A stretch of 64,000 bases of DNA, taken from NCBI GenBank assembly GCA_947259225.1, contig CAMYLK010000006.1, forward strand, positions 88,309 to 152,308, read 5' to 3'. Made by a program: the position numbers and the translations under genes. The DNA comes from an uncultured Desulfobulbaceae bacterium (GTDB lineage: Bacteria; Desulfobacterota; Desulfobulbia; Desulfobulbales; Desulfobulbaceae). This document shows, one piece after another, positions 26,448 through 34,902 of this stretch. Numbering within the stretch: the first letter of the stretch is position 1; each line of letters starts with the position of its first letter. Below the pieces are notes generated by a model that was not told the origin of the DNA, did no database searches, and was given only the letters and a program-made list of their open reading frames with translations.

Positions 26448-27490
26448 AGAAGATAACCGCCCTTGGCCTTTTCTCAGGAGGTCTGGATTCAATGCTTGCC
26501 TGCCGGGTTATTGCATCACAGGACATCCGTGTAGTAGCACTGAAGTTTATAACGCCTTTTTTTGACGATCATCTCAGGGAAAAAGAAGAACAGTACAGGA
26601 AGACCGTAAAAGATAAATACGGCATCGATGTCAGGATTGTGGACCTGAGTGAAGGATATATAGAACTGCTTAAAAATCCGCAGCATGGGTACGGCAAACA
26701 TTTTAATCCCTGCATCGATTGCAAGATCTTTATGCTGTGCAGGGCCAGGAAGATGATGGCTGAATATAACGCCTCATTTCTTTTTACCGGGGAGGTGCTG
26801 GGTCAGAGGCCCATGTCCCAGAGGCGTGACACTTTAAGGGTGATAGAAAGGGACAGCGGATGTGAGGATATCCTGTTGCGGCCGCTGTGTGCCAAGCGGC
26901 TGCCGGAAACATTACCGGAAAGGGAAGGGGTGGTCGACCGGGAGAAACTCTATGGATTTACCGGCCGGGGCCGAGGGCCGCAGATCGAACTGGCTGCATC
27001 TTTCGGCATTACTGATTATCCTAACCCTGCCGGGGGGTGTATTCTGACAGACCCCAACCTGGGCACCAGGATAGAAAAATTATATCGGGGTGAATTATCT
27101 CTCGTTAGTCATGATTTCCGGGTCAGCGATATTCGCCTTTTGCTTGTTGGCCGCCAGTTCAGCCTGCCGTATGGAGCCTGGATGGTACTGGGCAGGAATG
27201 AGGAGGAAAACGACAGGATTGCACAATTAGCCGAAGAAGATGACTGGCTCATAGAAATGACAGATCGTCCCGGCCCGACAGGTCTTTTGCGCCGAACAGC
27301 TCAGAACACAACCGACAAACTGGAGGAGCTGGAAATCATAAGACTTGCCGCAGGCCTGATTACCCGCTACGCCAGGAAAATTGACGGCAAGAGTTTGCCC
27401 GGTGATGTGAAGATCGACAAAGGAACAGAGACTCTGACAGTTCGCGGGGAGCCCCTTGACGATGAATTGTTTCAGGGCTGGATGATGTGA
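26444..27490 (+). CDS. PP-loop ATPase, tRNA 2-thiolation (MnmA/ThiI-like) protein
   Basis: 348 residues. The N-terminus has the PP-loop ALGLFSGGLDSMLACRVI for adenylation. FNPCIDCKIFMLCRARKMM and NPAGGCILTDPNLG supply cysteines where thiolation enzymes carry catalytic cysteines. A GEVLGQRPMSQRRDTLRVIE motif matches the group annotated as tRNA (5-methylaminomethyl-2-thiouridylate) methyltransferase-like in anaerobes. It is not canonical MnmA: the usual MnmA C-terminal beta domains are replaced by a ~130-residue domain after residue 210 that resembles the extra domain of the anaerobe-type enzyme. Likely role is sulfur insertion into tRNA; the exact nucleotide is unknown. Overlaps recN by 4 nt. 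Confidence 0.7.
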   Translation: MKKITALGLFSGGLDSMLACRVIASQDIRVVALKFITPFFDDHLREKEEQYRKTVKDKYGIDVRIVDLSEGYIELLKNPQHGYGKHFNPCIDCKIFMLCRARKMMAEYNASFLFTGEVLGQRPMSQRRDTLRVIERDSGCEDILLRPLCAKRLPETLPEREGVVDREKLYGFTGRGRGPQIELAASFGITDYPNPAGGCILTDPNLGTRIEKLYRGELSLVSHDFRVSDIRLLLVGRQFSLPYGAWMVLGRNEEENDRIAQLAEEDDWLIEMTDRPGPTGLLRRTAQNTTDKLEELEIIRLAAGLITRYARKIDGKSLPGDVKIDKGTETLTVRGEPLDDELFQGWMM

Positions 27491-27540
27491 TAATTTACTT
27501 AGGACAGCCACTTTATTTATGTAATAGTTGAACAATTGGT

Positions 27541-27580
27541 TTTCCGGGCAGATCAGAGTTCAGTGACTCTGCCGGGAAAG
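27541..27580. terminator. Stem-loop after the recN operon
   Basis: A hairpin with perfect 6-bp core arms CAGAGT (27554-27559) and ACTCTG (27566-27571) is nested in an outer imperfect repeat (TTTCCGGGCAGA against TCTGCCGGGAAAG). There is no clean U-run on either side, so it may act as a weak or Rho-assisted terminator between recN-thiolase (plus) and the facing minus-strand gene. Confidence 0.4.
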
Positions 27581-27597
27581 TTTGCGAACTGTTATGG

Positions 27598-27699
27598 GGT
27601 ACTGGAGCATTGGAGTCCTGGTAGAAGCGAAAGCCCTAAGATTAACTTGAATTGCTCCTTTGACTACTCCATTACTCCATCATTCCACCGCTCCAGCAG
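27598..27699. repeat. Opposed degenerate octamer repeats
   Basis: Bases 27598-27621 hold short tandem units of the form xxxTGGAG; bases 27663-27699 hold the complementary form CTCCAxxx repeated about four times. TGGAGCATTGGAGT on the left matches the reverse complement of ACTCCATTACTCCA on the right at 12 of 14 positions, so the ~45-nt middle could be looped out. This fills the 285-nt gap between the thiolase gene and the envelope protein; no gene is seen. Confidence 0.5.
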
Positions 27700-27775
27700 A
27701 TAGTCGCTAGAGGGGGAAGATCATTTATCCTCTCCAATCGGGAAACAAGCGCCGGAGTCTCGTTGCCAAAATTTT

Positions 27776-28465
27776 TTACTGCTTCTGTGTCATCCGTAAT
27801 ATCATTTCCCCGTAATCTATGACATGAAAGTCCTCAGGTACAGAAAAACCGCCGGATGGTATTGGGGCATTTTTTTCCAGGCGGATGATCCGGTAGCTTT
27901 CTTCACCATCCTCTTCCACCAGCCTGAGCGGCAAGCCTATTTTTTTATATTCGAGAGCGTTCTCTGCTTTTGCACAAGGATTTTCTTTCTCATTCATATC
28001 GTCTCCCTGGGGGAACATCTCTTTCATTCCATTGATAAATCCCAGAAGGCTGAATTCATTCACAACTTTATTGGATGTAAATGACTCTATACATTTTTTC
28101 CCTTTGAATGAAACAGTGTAGTGCTTAGTTGGGTATCCGGCTATGTCAGGCCCATTGCCCACATGCGTGACCGTGTAGTCCGGTTCTTCCATATTTTTGC
28201 CGCTCTCGGAAATCGAGGCGACAATACCGCTCATATCCAAAACCTGTTTATTTTCCGGGTTAACGAGGTACATTTTTTTTCGGCTGAAGTCCATGAGCAT
28301 GTATTGGCTGCTTTCAACAGTCTCGGCCCGTAACTGATCACCCTCGACCCAGGTTTTCTGAACAACGGCATCAGATTCCAGGGACTCTATCAAGGTTGCT
28401 GACAGAGCTTGACTGTGTATCGATATGAATTGAATAAAAAGAATAAGGGCAATATTAATTCTCAT
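27776..28465 (-). CDS. Exported protein, DUF4412/LolA-like fold
   Basis: 229 residues from ATG 28465, chosen because GGGAGA lies 9 nt upstream and the protein then opens with a clean signal peptide (MRINIALILFIQFISIHSQ, cleavage after ALS or ALSA). A further in-frame start 60 nt upstream gives an implausible leader. The mature part has alternating short beta strands (YMLMDFSRKKMYLVNPENKQ; IAGYPTKHYTVSFKGKKC) as in periplasmic DUF4412/LolA-like proteins, which bind lipids or act as sensors' envelope partners. Two Cys (in KKCIES and NPCAKA) could form a disulfide. No catalytic motif. It is transcribed divergently from the haem-containing diguanylate cyclase. Function unknown. Confidence 0.65.
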   Translation of the reverse strand: MRINIALILFIQFISIHSQALSATLIESLESDAVVQKTWVEGDQLRAETVESSQYMLMDFSRKKMYLVNPENKQVLDMSGIVASISESGKNMEEPDYTVTHVGNGPDIAGYPTKHYTVSFKGKKCIESFTSNKVVNEFSLLGFINGMKEMFPQGDDMNEKENPCAKAENALEYKKIGLPLRLVEEDGEESYRIIRLEKNAPIPSGGFSVPEDFHVIDYGEMILRMTQKQ

Positions 28466-28702
28466 AACATGTTTCTCCCGGAAACTGTTGACTGAAACCC
28501 TGTTCAGGAAAATAGAGTTGAACATAATACTTTACTCAAATGTTCAACAATGACGGAGGTTTAACCATATCGCAGCATTCTTTCAAGTATTTCCCTTCAT
28601 TTTTTCAAAAATACCGATATGATTATATACAGGTATCATGAGCAATGCCTGGTAAATTTGATAAAACATATCTGCTCAACTCAATATATATAATGGATCC
28701 GG

Positions 28703-30505
28703 GTGAATCGATTATCTGAATTATTGTCTTCCCTGAAAGTAAGAATTCTTGGGGGCGTTTTTTGTATTTATTTCCTGGCAATGGGCATGGTCCTGTACGG
28801 AGTATGGACATATCAGCGGACTAAACTTGTCGACATGAACAGCCAGCATGCCATACAGATGTCCGATGTGATTGTTGCCGGGCTTCGTTCATCCATGCTG
28901 CAGAATGACAGGGCAGAAAGCATGAGAAGTATCAGAAAGATACTTCAGGTTGCAGATACATCCAGGATAAATGTCCTTAACCTGAACGGCAGGATCGTGA
29001 TGACAAGCGACCCTGATCTGAAAAATAAGATCCTGGATAAAAAGATCCATCCATCCTGCACAAATTGTCATGGTCCTGAAAATGAACTCGACAGGACATC
29101 TTCCTTCATTGATGAGCATGGAGAAAAGTATATTTCCATTGCCACATCTATCAGGAACGAACCTGCCTGTTACGGGTGCCATGATAAAAAAAACAAAATT
29201 ATAGGTATTCTTCTCGTCGAGTCTTCTTTCAGCAGAACAACTGCCATGCTCGAGGAACTGGCGCAACGTGTCGTGCTGACAGGTATTTTCGCATTCTTTG
29301 TCGGTGCTCTTCTTATCCATTACATCGTTACCCGTTTTTTTACACAACCCCTGCATGCCCTTCAGCGCGGTTTTGAAAATGTCGGAAAAGGTGATTTTTC
29401 CCATTGGGTTTATGTACAAGGCGGAGGAGAGATAGGCTATATGGCCGACTCTTTTAACGTGATGAGCCGTGCAATCGGCCGTTTCGTCAACGAAATCAAA
29501 GACAAAACCGAGGAAGTTTCAGCCCATTATACTATTGTTGACAGCCTGAGCCGGACCATTGAAAAGAAAAAGCTCAAGGAAGTGGTTGTTGATCTCCTCA
29601 GAAGCCTGCTCAGAGCAGAATGTGTCGCTATGGCCCTTACTGTTGAAAGGCACGATCATCTCTTTGAGGTGGTGACGATTAAGAGGGGAGACAAACGGTA
29701 TTATCATGGCTATTACGATGCTGATTCCGAGGAACCTGAACAGTGCGCCCTGACCCGTAAGGATATACTGAAATGGATGGGAGGGCACTGTATCCCGGTT
29801 GTATTGTCCTCTGATGGCGCAAAATTGCTTTTGCACCTGGAGCATAAAAATCTGTCAGTAGGATTGATAAGTTTAGTTAAACCAGATGGTGAAGTTTTTT
29901 CAGCCTCCGAGCAGAAAATTATCCCTGTGCTGGCACATCACATTACAGTTTCACTTGCCAACGCCCAGCTTTTCGACATGGCTATCACCGATGGGTTAAC
30001 GACATTGTACACAAAACGTTATTATCAGAAGAAAATAGACGACTATATTGAAAACTTTCATTCTGCCAAGCGCGGATTCTGTCTACTTATGATGGATGTT
30101 GATCATTTTAAACAGGTAAATGATGAGTACGGGCATCCTGTCGGTGACAAGGTGCTCATACATATAGCTGAACTGATAAGGTCAAATATCAGACATGGCG
30201 ACACCCCTTTCCGGATTGGTGGTGAGGAGTTTGCAGCGCTTCTCAAGGGCGACAGTCTTGAAGCGGCTGTAAGGATAGCTGAAAGGGTAAGGCTGGCAGC
30301 AGAAAAAACAACGGTAAAAGTTGATAACTTCCCCCCCATTTCAAAAACGCTCAGTTTCGGGATAGCATGCTTCCCCCATCATTTCAGTAAGGCCGAAGAA
30401 ATAATCAATGCTGCCGATGCCGCTTTATACGAGGCTAAACGGAAAGGTCGAAATCAGATAGTTGTTTATTGCCGTCACACTGCTCAAAACGAAGGTAGTG
30501 AATAG
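28703..30505 (+). CDS. Membrane diguanylate cyclase with periplasmic c-type haem sensor
   Basis: 600 residues. TM1 about 12-36; a periplasmic domain with two haem c motifs, C119-TN-C122-H123 and C156-YG-C159-H160; TM2 about 190-210; HAMP; a GAF-like domain (~270-425); and a C-terminal GGDEF domain with GGEEF at ~506-510 and MMDVDHFKQVNDEYGHPVGD. GGEEF is an active-site variant that normally retains c-di-GMP synthesis. The haems suggest sensing of redox state, O2, NO or CO in the periplasm, coupled to c-di-GMP output. GTG start at 28703; no clear Shine-Dalgarno, and a TATAAT at 28689-28694 lies so close that a near-leaderless message is possible. It converges with an HD-GYP gene. Confidence 0.85.
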   Translation: MNRLSELLSSLKVRILGGVFCIYFLAMGMVLYGVWTYQRTKLVDMNSQHAIQMSDVIVAGLRSSMLQNDRAESMRSIRKILQVADTSRINVLNLNGRIVMTSDPDLKNKILDKKIHPSCTNCHGPENELDRTSSFIDEHGEKYISIATSIRNEPACYGCHDKKNKIIGILLVESSFSRTTAMLEELAQRVVLTGIFAFFVGALLIHYIVTRFFTQPLHALQRGFENVGKGDFSHWVYVQGGGEIGYMADSFNVMSRAIGRFVNEIKDKTEEVSAHYTIVDSLSRTIEKKKLKEVVVDLLRSLLRAECVAMALTVERHDHLFEVVTIKRGDKRYYHGYYDADSEEPEQCALTRKDILKWMGGHCIPVVLSSDGAKLLLHLEHKNLSVGLISLVKPDGEVFSASEQKIIPVLAHHITVSLANAQLFDMAITDGLTTLYTKRYYQKKIDDYIENFHSAKRGFCLLMMDVDHFKQVNDEYGHPVGDKVLIHIAELIRSNIRHGDTPFRIGGEEFAALLKGDSLEAAVRIAERVRLAAEKTTVKVDNFPPISKTLSFGIACFPHHFSKAEEIINAADAALYEAKRKGRNQIVVYCRHTAQNEGSE

Positions 30506-30594
30506 TCAGCAAGGGGGTTGGTTGTAACGTAAATCTGATTTTGGAATATTTGGCTGGAGTCCTGACAACCGGCTGTCTGTTCCGGCTGAACTGT

Positions 30595-30625
30595 AAAGAG
30601 GAAAAAAAAGGGTTCATTCCTCTTT
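30595..30625. terminator. Inverted repeat between the GGDEF and HD-GYP genes
   Basis: Perfect 9-base arms AAAGAGGAA (30595-30603) and TTCCTCTTT (30617-30625) enclose a 13-nt loop, in the 108-nt convergent gap and overlapping the last HD-GYP codons. Its place suggests a bidirectional terminator; flanking U-runs are weak. Confidence 0.45.
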
Positions 30626-31522
30626 AGCAATTTTGCCATAAACGTTGTTTACCGGGGGTGTGCCACGGTGTTCAAGTGATATCTGGAATTCATTCAGCGA
30701 TGGTTTGTTTTCTCGGTTATACGCTACAAGGGCCTTTACTCCCTCCCATCCCAATTCTCCCCGCTCGGCCATCCAGGTCAGCTCTTCAAGGGCAGTGCGG
30801 TTATCATAAGATATAGGCCTGTAGGGACGCTGGGCAACAAGGGCGTCATAAATATCGCAGACAGTGGTAATCTCCGCCATGAGATTATTCTGCCGGATTC
30901 CCTGTGGATAACCTGAACCGTCACGACGCTCATGGTGGTCACGGGCAATGACGGCCGCTGCACATGTGTGATCTTTAAAGTAATAGCTCAGCAGAACATA
31001 CCCGGCCAGGGCATGATGTTTCATCAGCTCGAGTTCGGTCTGGGTCAGTGGTTTCTTCTTGAGCAGGATGGATAGGGGAACGGAGATTTTGCCAAAGTCA
31101 TGCGTCGGTCCGATTCCAACAAGATCATCCAGTTGATGTTCCTGGTGATCGGATTTGAGATACTGGCCAATAAGGGTGGACAATGCGGAAATAATGAGCA
31201 TATGCCTGTAGGTATGAAAATCATTGTCTCTGAAATAATCCAGACCGTTAAGGATCGTGACCGGCAGGTGAATATGCTCCATGGCTTGAACAATACAATC
31301 AACAATTTCTTCTTCAGAAAAGATAACATCAAAAGGTTGAATACGAAATTGCCTCATAAGATCACTTCGTACATTGCCGTACTCAAGCAGAGAACTTAAT
31401 TCATGATGTTCCCGGTTTCTGCTGCAGAGGTCCAGCATGAACTCTTCTGTCAATTCAGTCCCCGCAGTTGCCAGGACCTGATTATTCAGGTGGTATACAG
31501 GAAATTGTATTACAGGGTTCAT
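30614..31522 (-). CDS. HD-GYP domain protein (probable c-di-GMP phosphodiesterase)
   Basis: 302 residues, cytosolic. The C-terminal two thirds is an HD-GYP domain: H141-D142-FGK, ELMKHHALAGY (HH at 169-170), ARDHHERRDGSGYP (H196, H197, E198, GSGYP at 202-206) and CDIYDALVAQRPYR. The third residue of HD-x-GK is Phe rather than Ile. The N-terminal 100 residues match no sensor I know. HD-GYP enzymes hydrolyse c-di-GMP to pGpG or GMP. The gene faces the haem-sensing cyclase across a shared inverted repeat, so synthesis and breakdown of the same messenger are paired here. Start ATG at 31522. Confidence 0.85.
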   Translation of the reverse strand: MNPVIQFPVYHLNNQVLATAGTELTEEFMLDLCSRNREHHELSSLLEYGNVRSDLMRQFRIQPFDVIFSEEEIVDCIVQAMEHIHLPVTILNGLDYFRDNDFHTYRHMLIISALSTLIGQYLKSDHQEHQLDDLVGIGPTHDFGKISVPLSILLKKKPLTQTELELMKHHALAGYVLLSYYFKDHTCAAAVIARDHHERRDGSGYPQGIRQNNLMAEITTVCDIYDALVAQRPYRPISYDNRTALEELTWMAERGELGWEGVKALVAYNRENKPSLNEFQISLEHRGTPPVNNVYGKIAKEE

Positions 31523-31657
31523 CTGATACGTAATGTTTGGTTTGGCGGAGAGGTTAAATAGATAAAATCAGCATATTATGATCTTTTTAAATTTACATGT
31601 TTGCCGAATGGCATACTATACACTAATTGCAGCTAATAAAAGTAATTAATCTTGACA

Positions 31658-31713
31658 AATAAGTGCAAATTGAAATGAGACAAGGTCCTGTCAGGTTGAT
31701 TTATGCACTTATT
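31658..31713. repeat. Inverted repeat with 10-bp arms downstream of dCMP deaminase
   Basis: AATAAGTGCA (31658-31667) and TGCACTTATT (31704-31713) are perfect complements around a 36-nt loop; the TTG...CAA flanks extend the pairing with small gaps. It starts 43 nt past the minus-strand dCMP deaminase stop in a 234-nt gap that holds no gene, so it may help end that transcript. Confidence 0.4.
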
Positions 31714-31756
31714 GCAATGGACTGTCACTTCAGTTTCCCCCTCCCATCTAAAGATC

Positions 31757-32245
31757 TCAGGCGTATTCCAGGAGGATGCTTTTCCGACCGGTAATGAATT
31801 GGCGGTAAGGTATATTTGCCCGCTCAAGCATTACTTTCGAGGCTTTGACCGAGTCTGTATCACGGTATATATCAGACAGATATATTATTTCCCGGATACC
31901 TGACTGGATGATTACCTTGGTACATTCATTACAGGGAAACAGGGCAACATAAATACGGGAACCGGTAAGATCTGCAGATATTGAATTGAGTACAGCATTC
32001 AGTTCTGCGTGACAGACAAAGGGGTATTTCGTGTCGAGATAATCGCCTTCACGGTCCCATGGGAGCTCGTCATCTGAACATCCCCAGGGGAATCCGTTAT
32101 ATCCGACTCCGACAATTTTGTTCTGAGCGTTTGCCACACAGGCCCCAACCTGGGTATTTGGGTCTTTAGACCTCATCCCTGAAAGGATGGCAACAGCCAT
32201 GAAATATTCGTCCCAGGAAAGGTAATCGGTCCTTTTTCCAATCAT
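31757..32245 (-). CDS. Deoxycytidylate (dCMP) deaminase
   Basis: 162 residues of the zinc-dependent cytidine/dCMP deaminase family. Zinc ligands and the catalytic Glu are present: H79-A-E81 in VCHAELNAVLNS and P104-C105-NE-C108 in LFPCNECTKVI. The insertion WGCSDDELPWDREGDYLDTK between strands, with extra Cys/His, is typical of ComEB/dCMP deaminases rather than tRNA or cytosine deaminases. It makes dUMP for thymidylate synthesis. It lies 19 nt downstream of the hydrolase gene on the minus strand. Length is normal. The ATG at 32245 starts a family-like N-terminus (SWDEYFMAVAILSGMRSKDP). Confidence 0.9.
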   Translation of the reverse strand: MIGKRTDYLSWDEYFMAVAILSGMRSKDPNTQVGACVANAQNKIVGVGYNGFPWGCSDDELPWDREGDYLDTKYPFVCHAELNAVLNSISADLTGSRIYVALFPCNECTKVIIQSGIREIIYLSDIYRDTDSVKASKVMLERANIPYRQFITGRKSILLEYA

Positions 32246-32264
32246 GATTCTTCTCTGCTGTCTC

Positions 32265-33095
32265 TTATTGTGATTGTTTGTACGTTTGTCTTCTCTCTCG
32301 CCAGTTTTTCGCCCCGGTTACCTTATCAACGAATCCCTTGATTGCCTGAAAGTACTTCATGCCGGTTACCGCAATGATTGAATTGTGATCGGCTCCCGGA
32401 ACAATCTGCAACTCTTTTGATTTGGCCGCGCAGGCAAGGTGCAGCTTTTCTGCATGCCATAGTGGAATAAGAGTGTCCCGCTGACCATGGAGGATATATG
32501 TAGGCGTGGTAACCGAACCTATTTTGACAGTGTTGTTGAAGCAGTCTTCTTCTGCTATGTCCATTGCTGCAAGATCAATGCCCAAAGTCTTGGCCAGCGG
32601 GATAGTATCGGCAAAACCGCTTTCAATAATAAGACCGCTGATATCATCGTTATACCGTGCAGCAAGATCAATTGCGCAGGCGCTGCCCAATGACCTGCCC
32701 ATAATAATAATTTTTCCGGTATACCCGTTTTCCACAAGCCATTTCACAGCCTCCGTATATATGACGCGGGAGTCTTCTATCAGTGATGTAGCAGAAGGGC
32801 TGCCTGTGCTCCATCCGTAACCGCGGTAATCGGCTATAAGGAAGTTAAGTCCCAGGCGGGTGTACAAAGGACCAATATCATCATAATCAGGCACAATTTC
32901 TCCGTTGCCATGGAAGAATAGAATTACCGGTGCGTCTTTTTGTGCGGCGAAAAGACGGCAGCCGATAATAACATCCTTATCCACCTGGATATCCAGGTCA
33001 GTAGCATGAGGGGGTGGTTGATTTTTAGTTGTTGATCGTGGATGAAAAAGGACATTAAGGATGTCCGGGCGATCCAGTTTATGTAGGTTTGACAT
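32265..33095 (-). CDS. Alpha/beta hydrolase
   Basis: 276 residues from ATG 33095, where AGGGGAA stands 5-6 nt upstream. Fold markers: APVILFFHGNGEIVPDYDDI (oxyanion loop), nucleophile elbow GRSLGSACAI (Ser), acid in LHGQRDTLIP (Asp), and His in VPGADHNSII. It resembles the BAAT/Bem46-type serine hydrolases of unknown substrate. The open frame continues 270 nt upstream and includes a signal-peptide-like stretch (KANLCFAFTCLVLFVSS) ending just before this ATG, so an exported form starting from a TTG near 33206 is possible. It is in a minus-strand run with the RND-like small gene and dCMP deaminase. Confidence 0.75.
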   Translation of the reverse strand: MSNLHKLDRPDILNVLFHPRSTTKNQPPPHATDLDIQVDKDVIIGCRLFAAQKDAPVILFFHGNGEIVPDYDDIGPLYTRLGLNFLIADYRGYGWSTGSPSATSLIEDSRVIYTEAVKWLVENGYTGKIIIMGRSLGSACAIDLAARYNDDISGLIIESGFADTIPLAKTLGIDLAAMDIAEEDCFNNTVKIGSVTTPTYILHGQRDTLIPLWHAEKLHLACAAKSKELQIVPGADHNSIIAVTGMKYFQAIKGFVDKVTGAKNWRERRQTYKQSQ

Positions 33096-33270
33096 GGTTT
33101 CCCCTGCACCTGAAGTCGAACTGACGAAAAGGACCAAGCAGGTAAAGGCAAAACATAGATTAGCCTTAAGCCTGATCCAAAAAAGAGAATTGTAACGCTG
33201 TTTCAATTTGCATGACCGTATGTGGTGATCAGCCGATATTGTAGCCAACTTGTAGGTTCCGGTCAAATCT

Positions 33271-33537
33271 TCATGAAGTATTTGTTGTTTTTTTTCTGTT
33301 GCGGACCAATTTGAGGGCAAGCAGGAAGAGTGGCAGCAAGTGATAGAACAAGTCGAAAAGATCAACCGGCCTGGTCAGGTTTCCCTGGCCCAGCATCCGA
33401 AATTTTACAACTACATGAGGTTCCGGGACAAAAGGGGCCAGCCCCAGGAAAACTGCAGCCGCAACGAGAAGAGAGGTCGGTATCCGGTCAAGCCATTTCA
33501 TGGGAGTGAAATTAGACGGGTTATGGTTTATCGCCAC
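33271..33537 (-). CDS. Small two-helix membrane protein (RND-transporter-annotated family)
   Basis: Either 88 residues from GTG 33537, overlapping the end of the PEP synthase regulator gene by 10 nt, or 76 residues from ATG 33501 (MKWLDRIPTSLL). The latter matches the usual start of this small conserved family: hydrophobic helix SLLVAAAVFLGLAPFVPEPH, a loop with LTRPVDLFDLFYH, then a second helix LLPLFLLALKLVRNRK. Members are often labelled RND transporter but are far too small to be one; function is unknown. Located in the inner membrane by prediction. Confidence 0.65.
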   Translation of the reverse strand: MAINHNPSNFTPMKWLDRIPTSLLVAAAVFLGLAPFVPEPHVVVKFRMLGQGNLTRPVDLFDLFYHLLPLFLLALKLVRNRKKTTNTS

Positions 33538-34346
33538 TTGTTTTTTGATATACCGACCGTCTGGGTGACCTGGACCGATATTTCTTCGATTGATCTGCCT
33601 TCAGTGCCGATAGTTGGAATATTGTACTTCAAAAATATTTCCTGGGCCTGGTTCAATTCATTGGTACAGGTTGACAGCTTTGCATAATTGCTGCCCCTGT
33701 AACGTGTCTGTCTCATTTTATGCAGGTGTTGCGGGGAAGTGGTGAGAGCAACGACCTTCTTCCTGTTGCGGACAATATCAGCGGGTAGTTCGTAAGTGTC
33801 AAGGTGATCGGATGTGATGGGAAAATTTGCAGCCTTGATCCCCATGTGGGTAGCTATATAAATGCTTACCGGAGTTTTTCCTGAACGTGAAACACCGATA
33901 AGAATGACTTCTGCATCATCATATTCGCGGGTCCGCGTTCCATCGTCATGATCAATGGAATAATGAATGGCTTCAACCCGCTTCATGAGAGACATGTTGT
34001 CTGTACTGCGCGAATAGCCGGTGACCCTGAGAGCCTTGGCCTCCAGACATGCTTCGAGCTCTTCAAGGATGTCACCGAAAATATTGAAGTACTCTATCTC
34101 GGGTGTATCGAAAACCTTGCGAATTCTACGGTCCAGAAGACTGCAGAACACCAGGGGGCGACGGCCGCCGGATTTCTCAAGAATATATTTCATGGCCTTC
34201 TCAGCATCGGCCTTGGTTTTCACGAAGGGTATTTTCTCCTGGTTAAAACCTATCTCCTGGAACTGGCAGAGGAGAGCCTGCCCCATATCTTCAGCGAGTA
34301 GACCGGTCGAACCGGAGATAAAGTAAACGTCCTTTGATGTCCACAT
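33528..34346 (-). CDS. PEP synthase / pyruvate phosphate dikinase regulatory protein (DUF299)
   Basis: 272 residues. Opens VYFISGSTGLLAEDMGQALL and has the P-loop-like LIGVSRSGKTPVSIYIATHMG near residue 150, both diagnostic of the bifunctional kinase/pyrophosphorylase that switches PEP synthase or PPDK off (ADP-dependent) and on (Pi-dependent). The C-terminus EISVQVTQTVGISKN is family-like. It controls entry of pyruvate into gluconeogenesis. The target enzyme is not in the window. It lies 23 nt downstream of the dihaem mini-protein and overlaps the next small gene. Confidence 0.9.
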   Translation of the reverse strand: MWTSKDVYFISGSTGLLAEDMGQALLCQFQEIGFNQEKIPFVKTKADAEKAMKYILEKSGGRRPLVFCSLLDRRIRKVFDTPEIEYFNIFGDILEELEACLEAKALRVTGYSRSTDNMSLMKRVEAIHYSIDHDDGTRTREYDDAEVILIGVSRSGKTPVSIYIATHMGIKAANFPITSDHLDTYELPADIVRNRKKVVALTTSPQHLHKMRQTRYRGSNYAKLSTCTNELNQAQEIFLKYNIPTIGTEGRSIEEISVQVTQTVGISKNKWR

Positions 34347-34369
34347 GTTTTACTATCGATCCAGATGAA

Positions 34370-34648
34370 TTATTTTGGTTGCGGCAGCACATCCCGTTTA
34401 TGACAGAACAGGCAGCGGTACTTGGGAGGATGGTCTTCCGGAAGAGGATAAATCCCTTCAGGTCCGTGACATTCATTGCAAAATTTTTCAGCTTCCTTCT
34501 TGTTCATTGTCATAAAGCGTTCATGTTCCTGGTCATGCGGCAGTTTTGCCGTTGTTTCGGGAGGAGCATTCCAGAGAAACAGAAAAAGGCCTGCACAGAA
34601 TATGACGAAAAGGAGGTTGTACACCAATATTTTTTTCTTACTGTCCAT
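34370..34648 (-). CDS. Small membrane-anchored dihaem c protein
   Basis: 92 residues from ATG 34648 (a GTG at 34660 would add four). One N-terminal membrane helix (about 8-26, LVYNLLFVIFCAGLFLFLW) leads to an exported domain with two haem c sites, C57-NE-C60-H61 and C79-LF-C82-H83, spaced 22 residues. The rest is polar and short, so almost all of the folded part is haem pocket. It could pass electrons between membrane quinol oxidoreductases and periplasmic partners. No partner gene is adjacent; c-type biogenesis genes are not here. Family not recognised beyond CxxCH. Confidence 0.78.
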   Translation of the reverse strand: MDSKKKILVYNLLFVIFCAGLFLFLWNAPPETTAKLPHDQEHERFMTMNKKEAEKFCNECHGPEGIYPLPEDHPPKYRCLFCHKRDVLPQPK

Positions 34649-34902
34649 TTTGTTATCCACTTTATTTGTCCAGTTAAATCAGTTTTGCTCAGATCATATT
34701 GTCTTTATAACAGGATACCCTTTTTTTAAAATTCATTCCCAGGAATTTGACATTTCATGTCTAAGCAAACAATTTTTGTCTCAATGAAGGGGAGTATATA
34801 TCAGGTTGAAAAATTTTGAAGCGATAAAAAATACTTTTTGCCATCCAGGGTAATGGTGATGTTGACTGTGATCCCCTCTTGGGAACTCGAATATGCGGTG
34901 GT

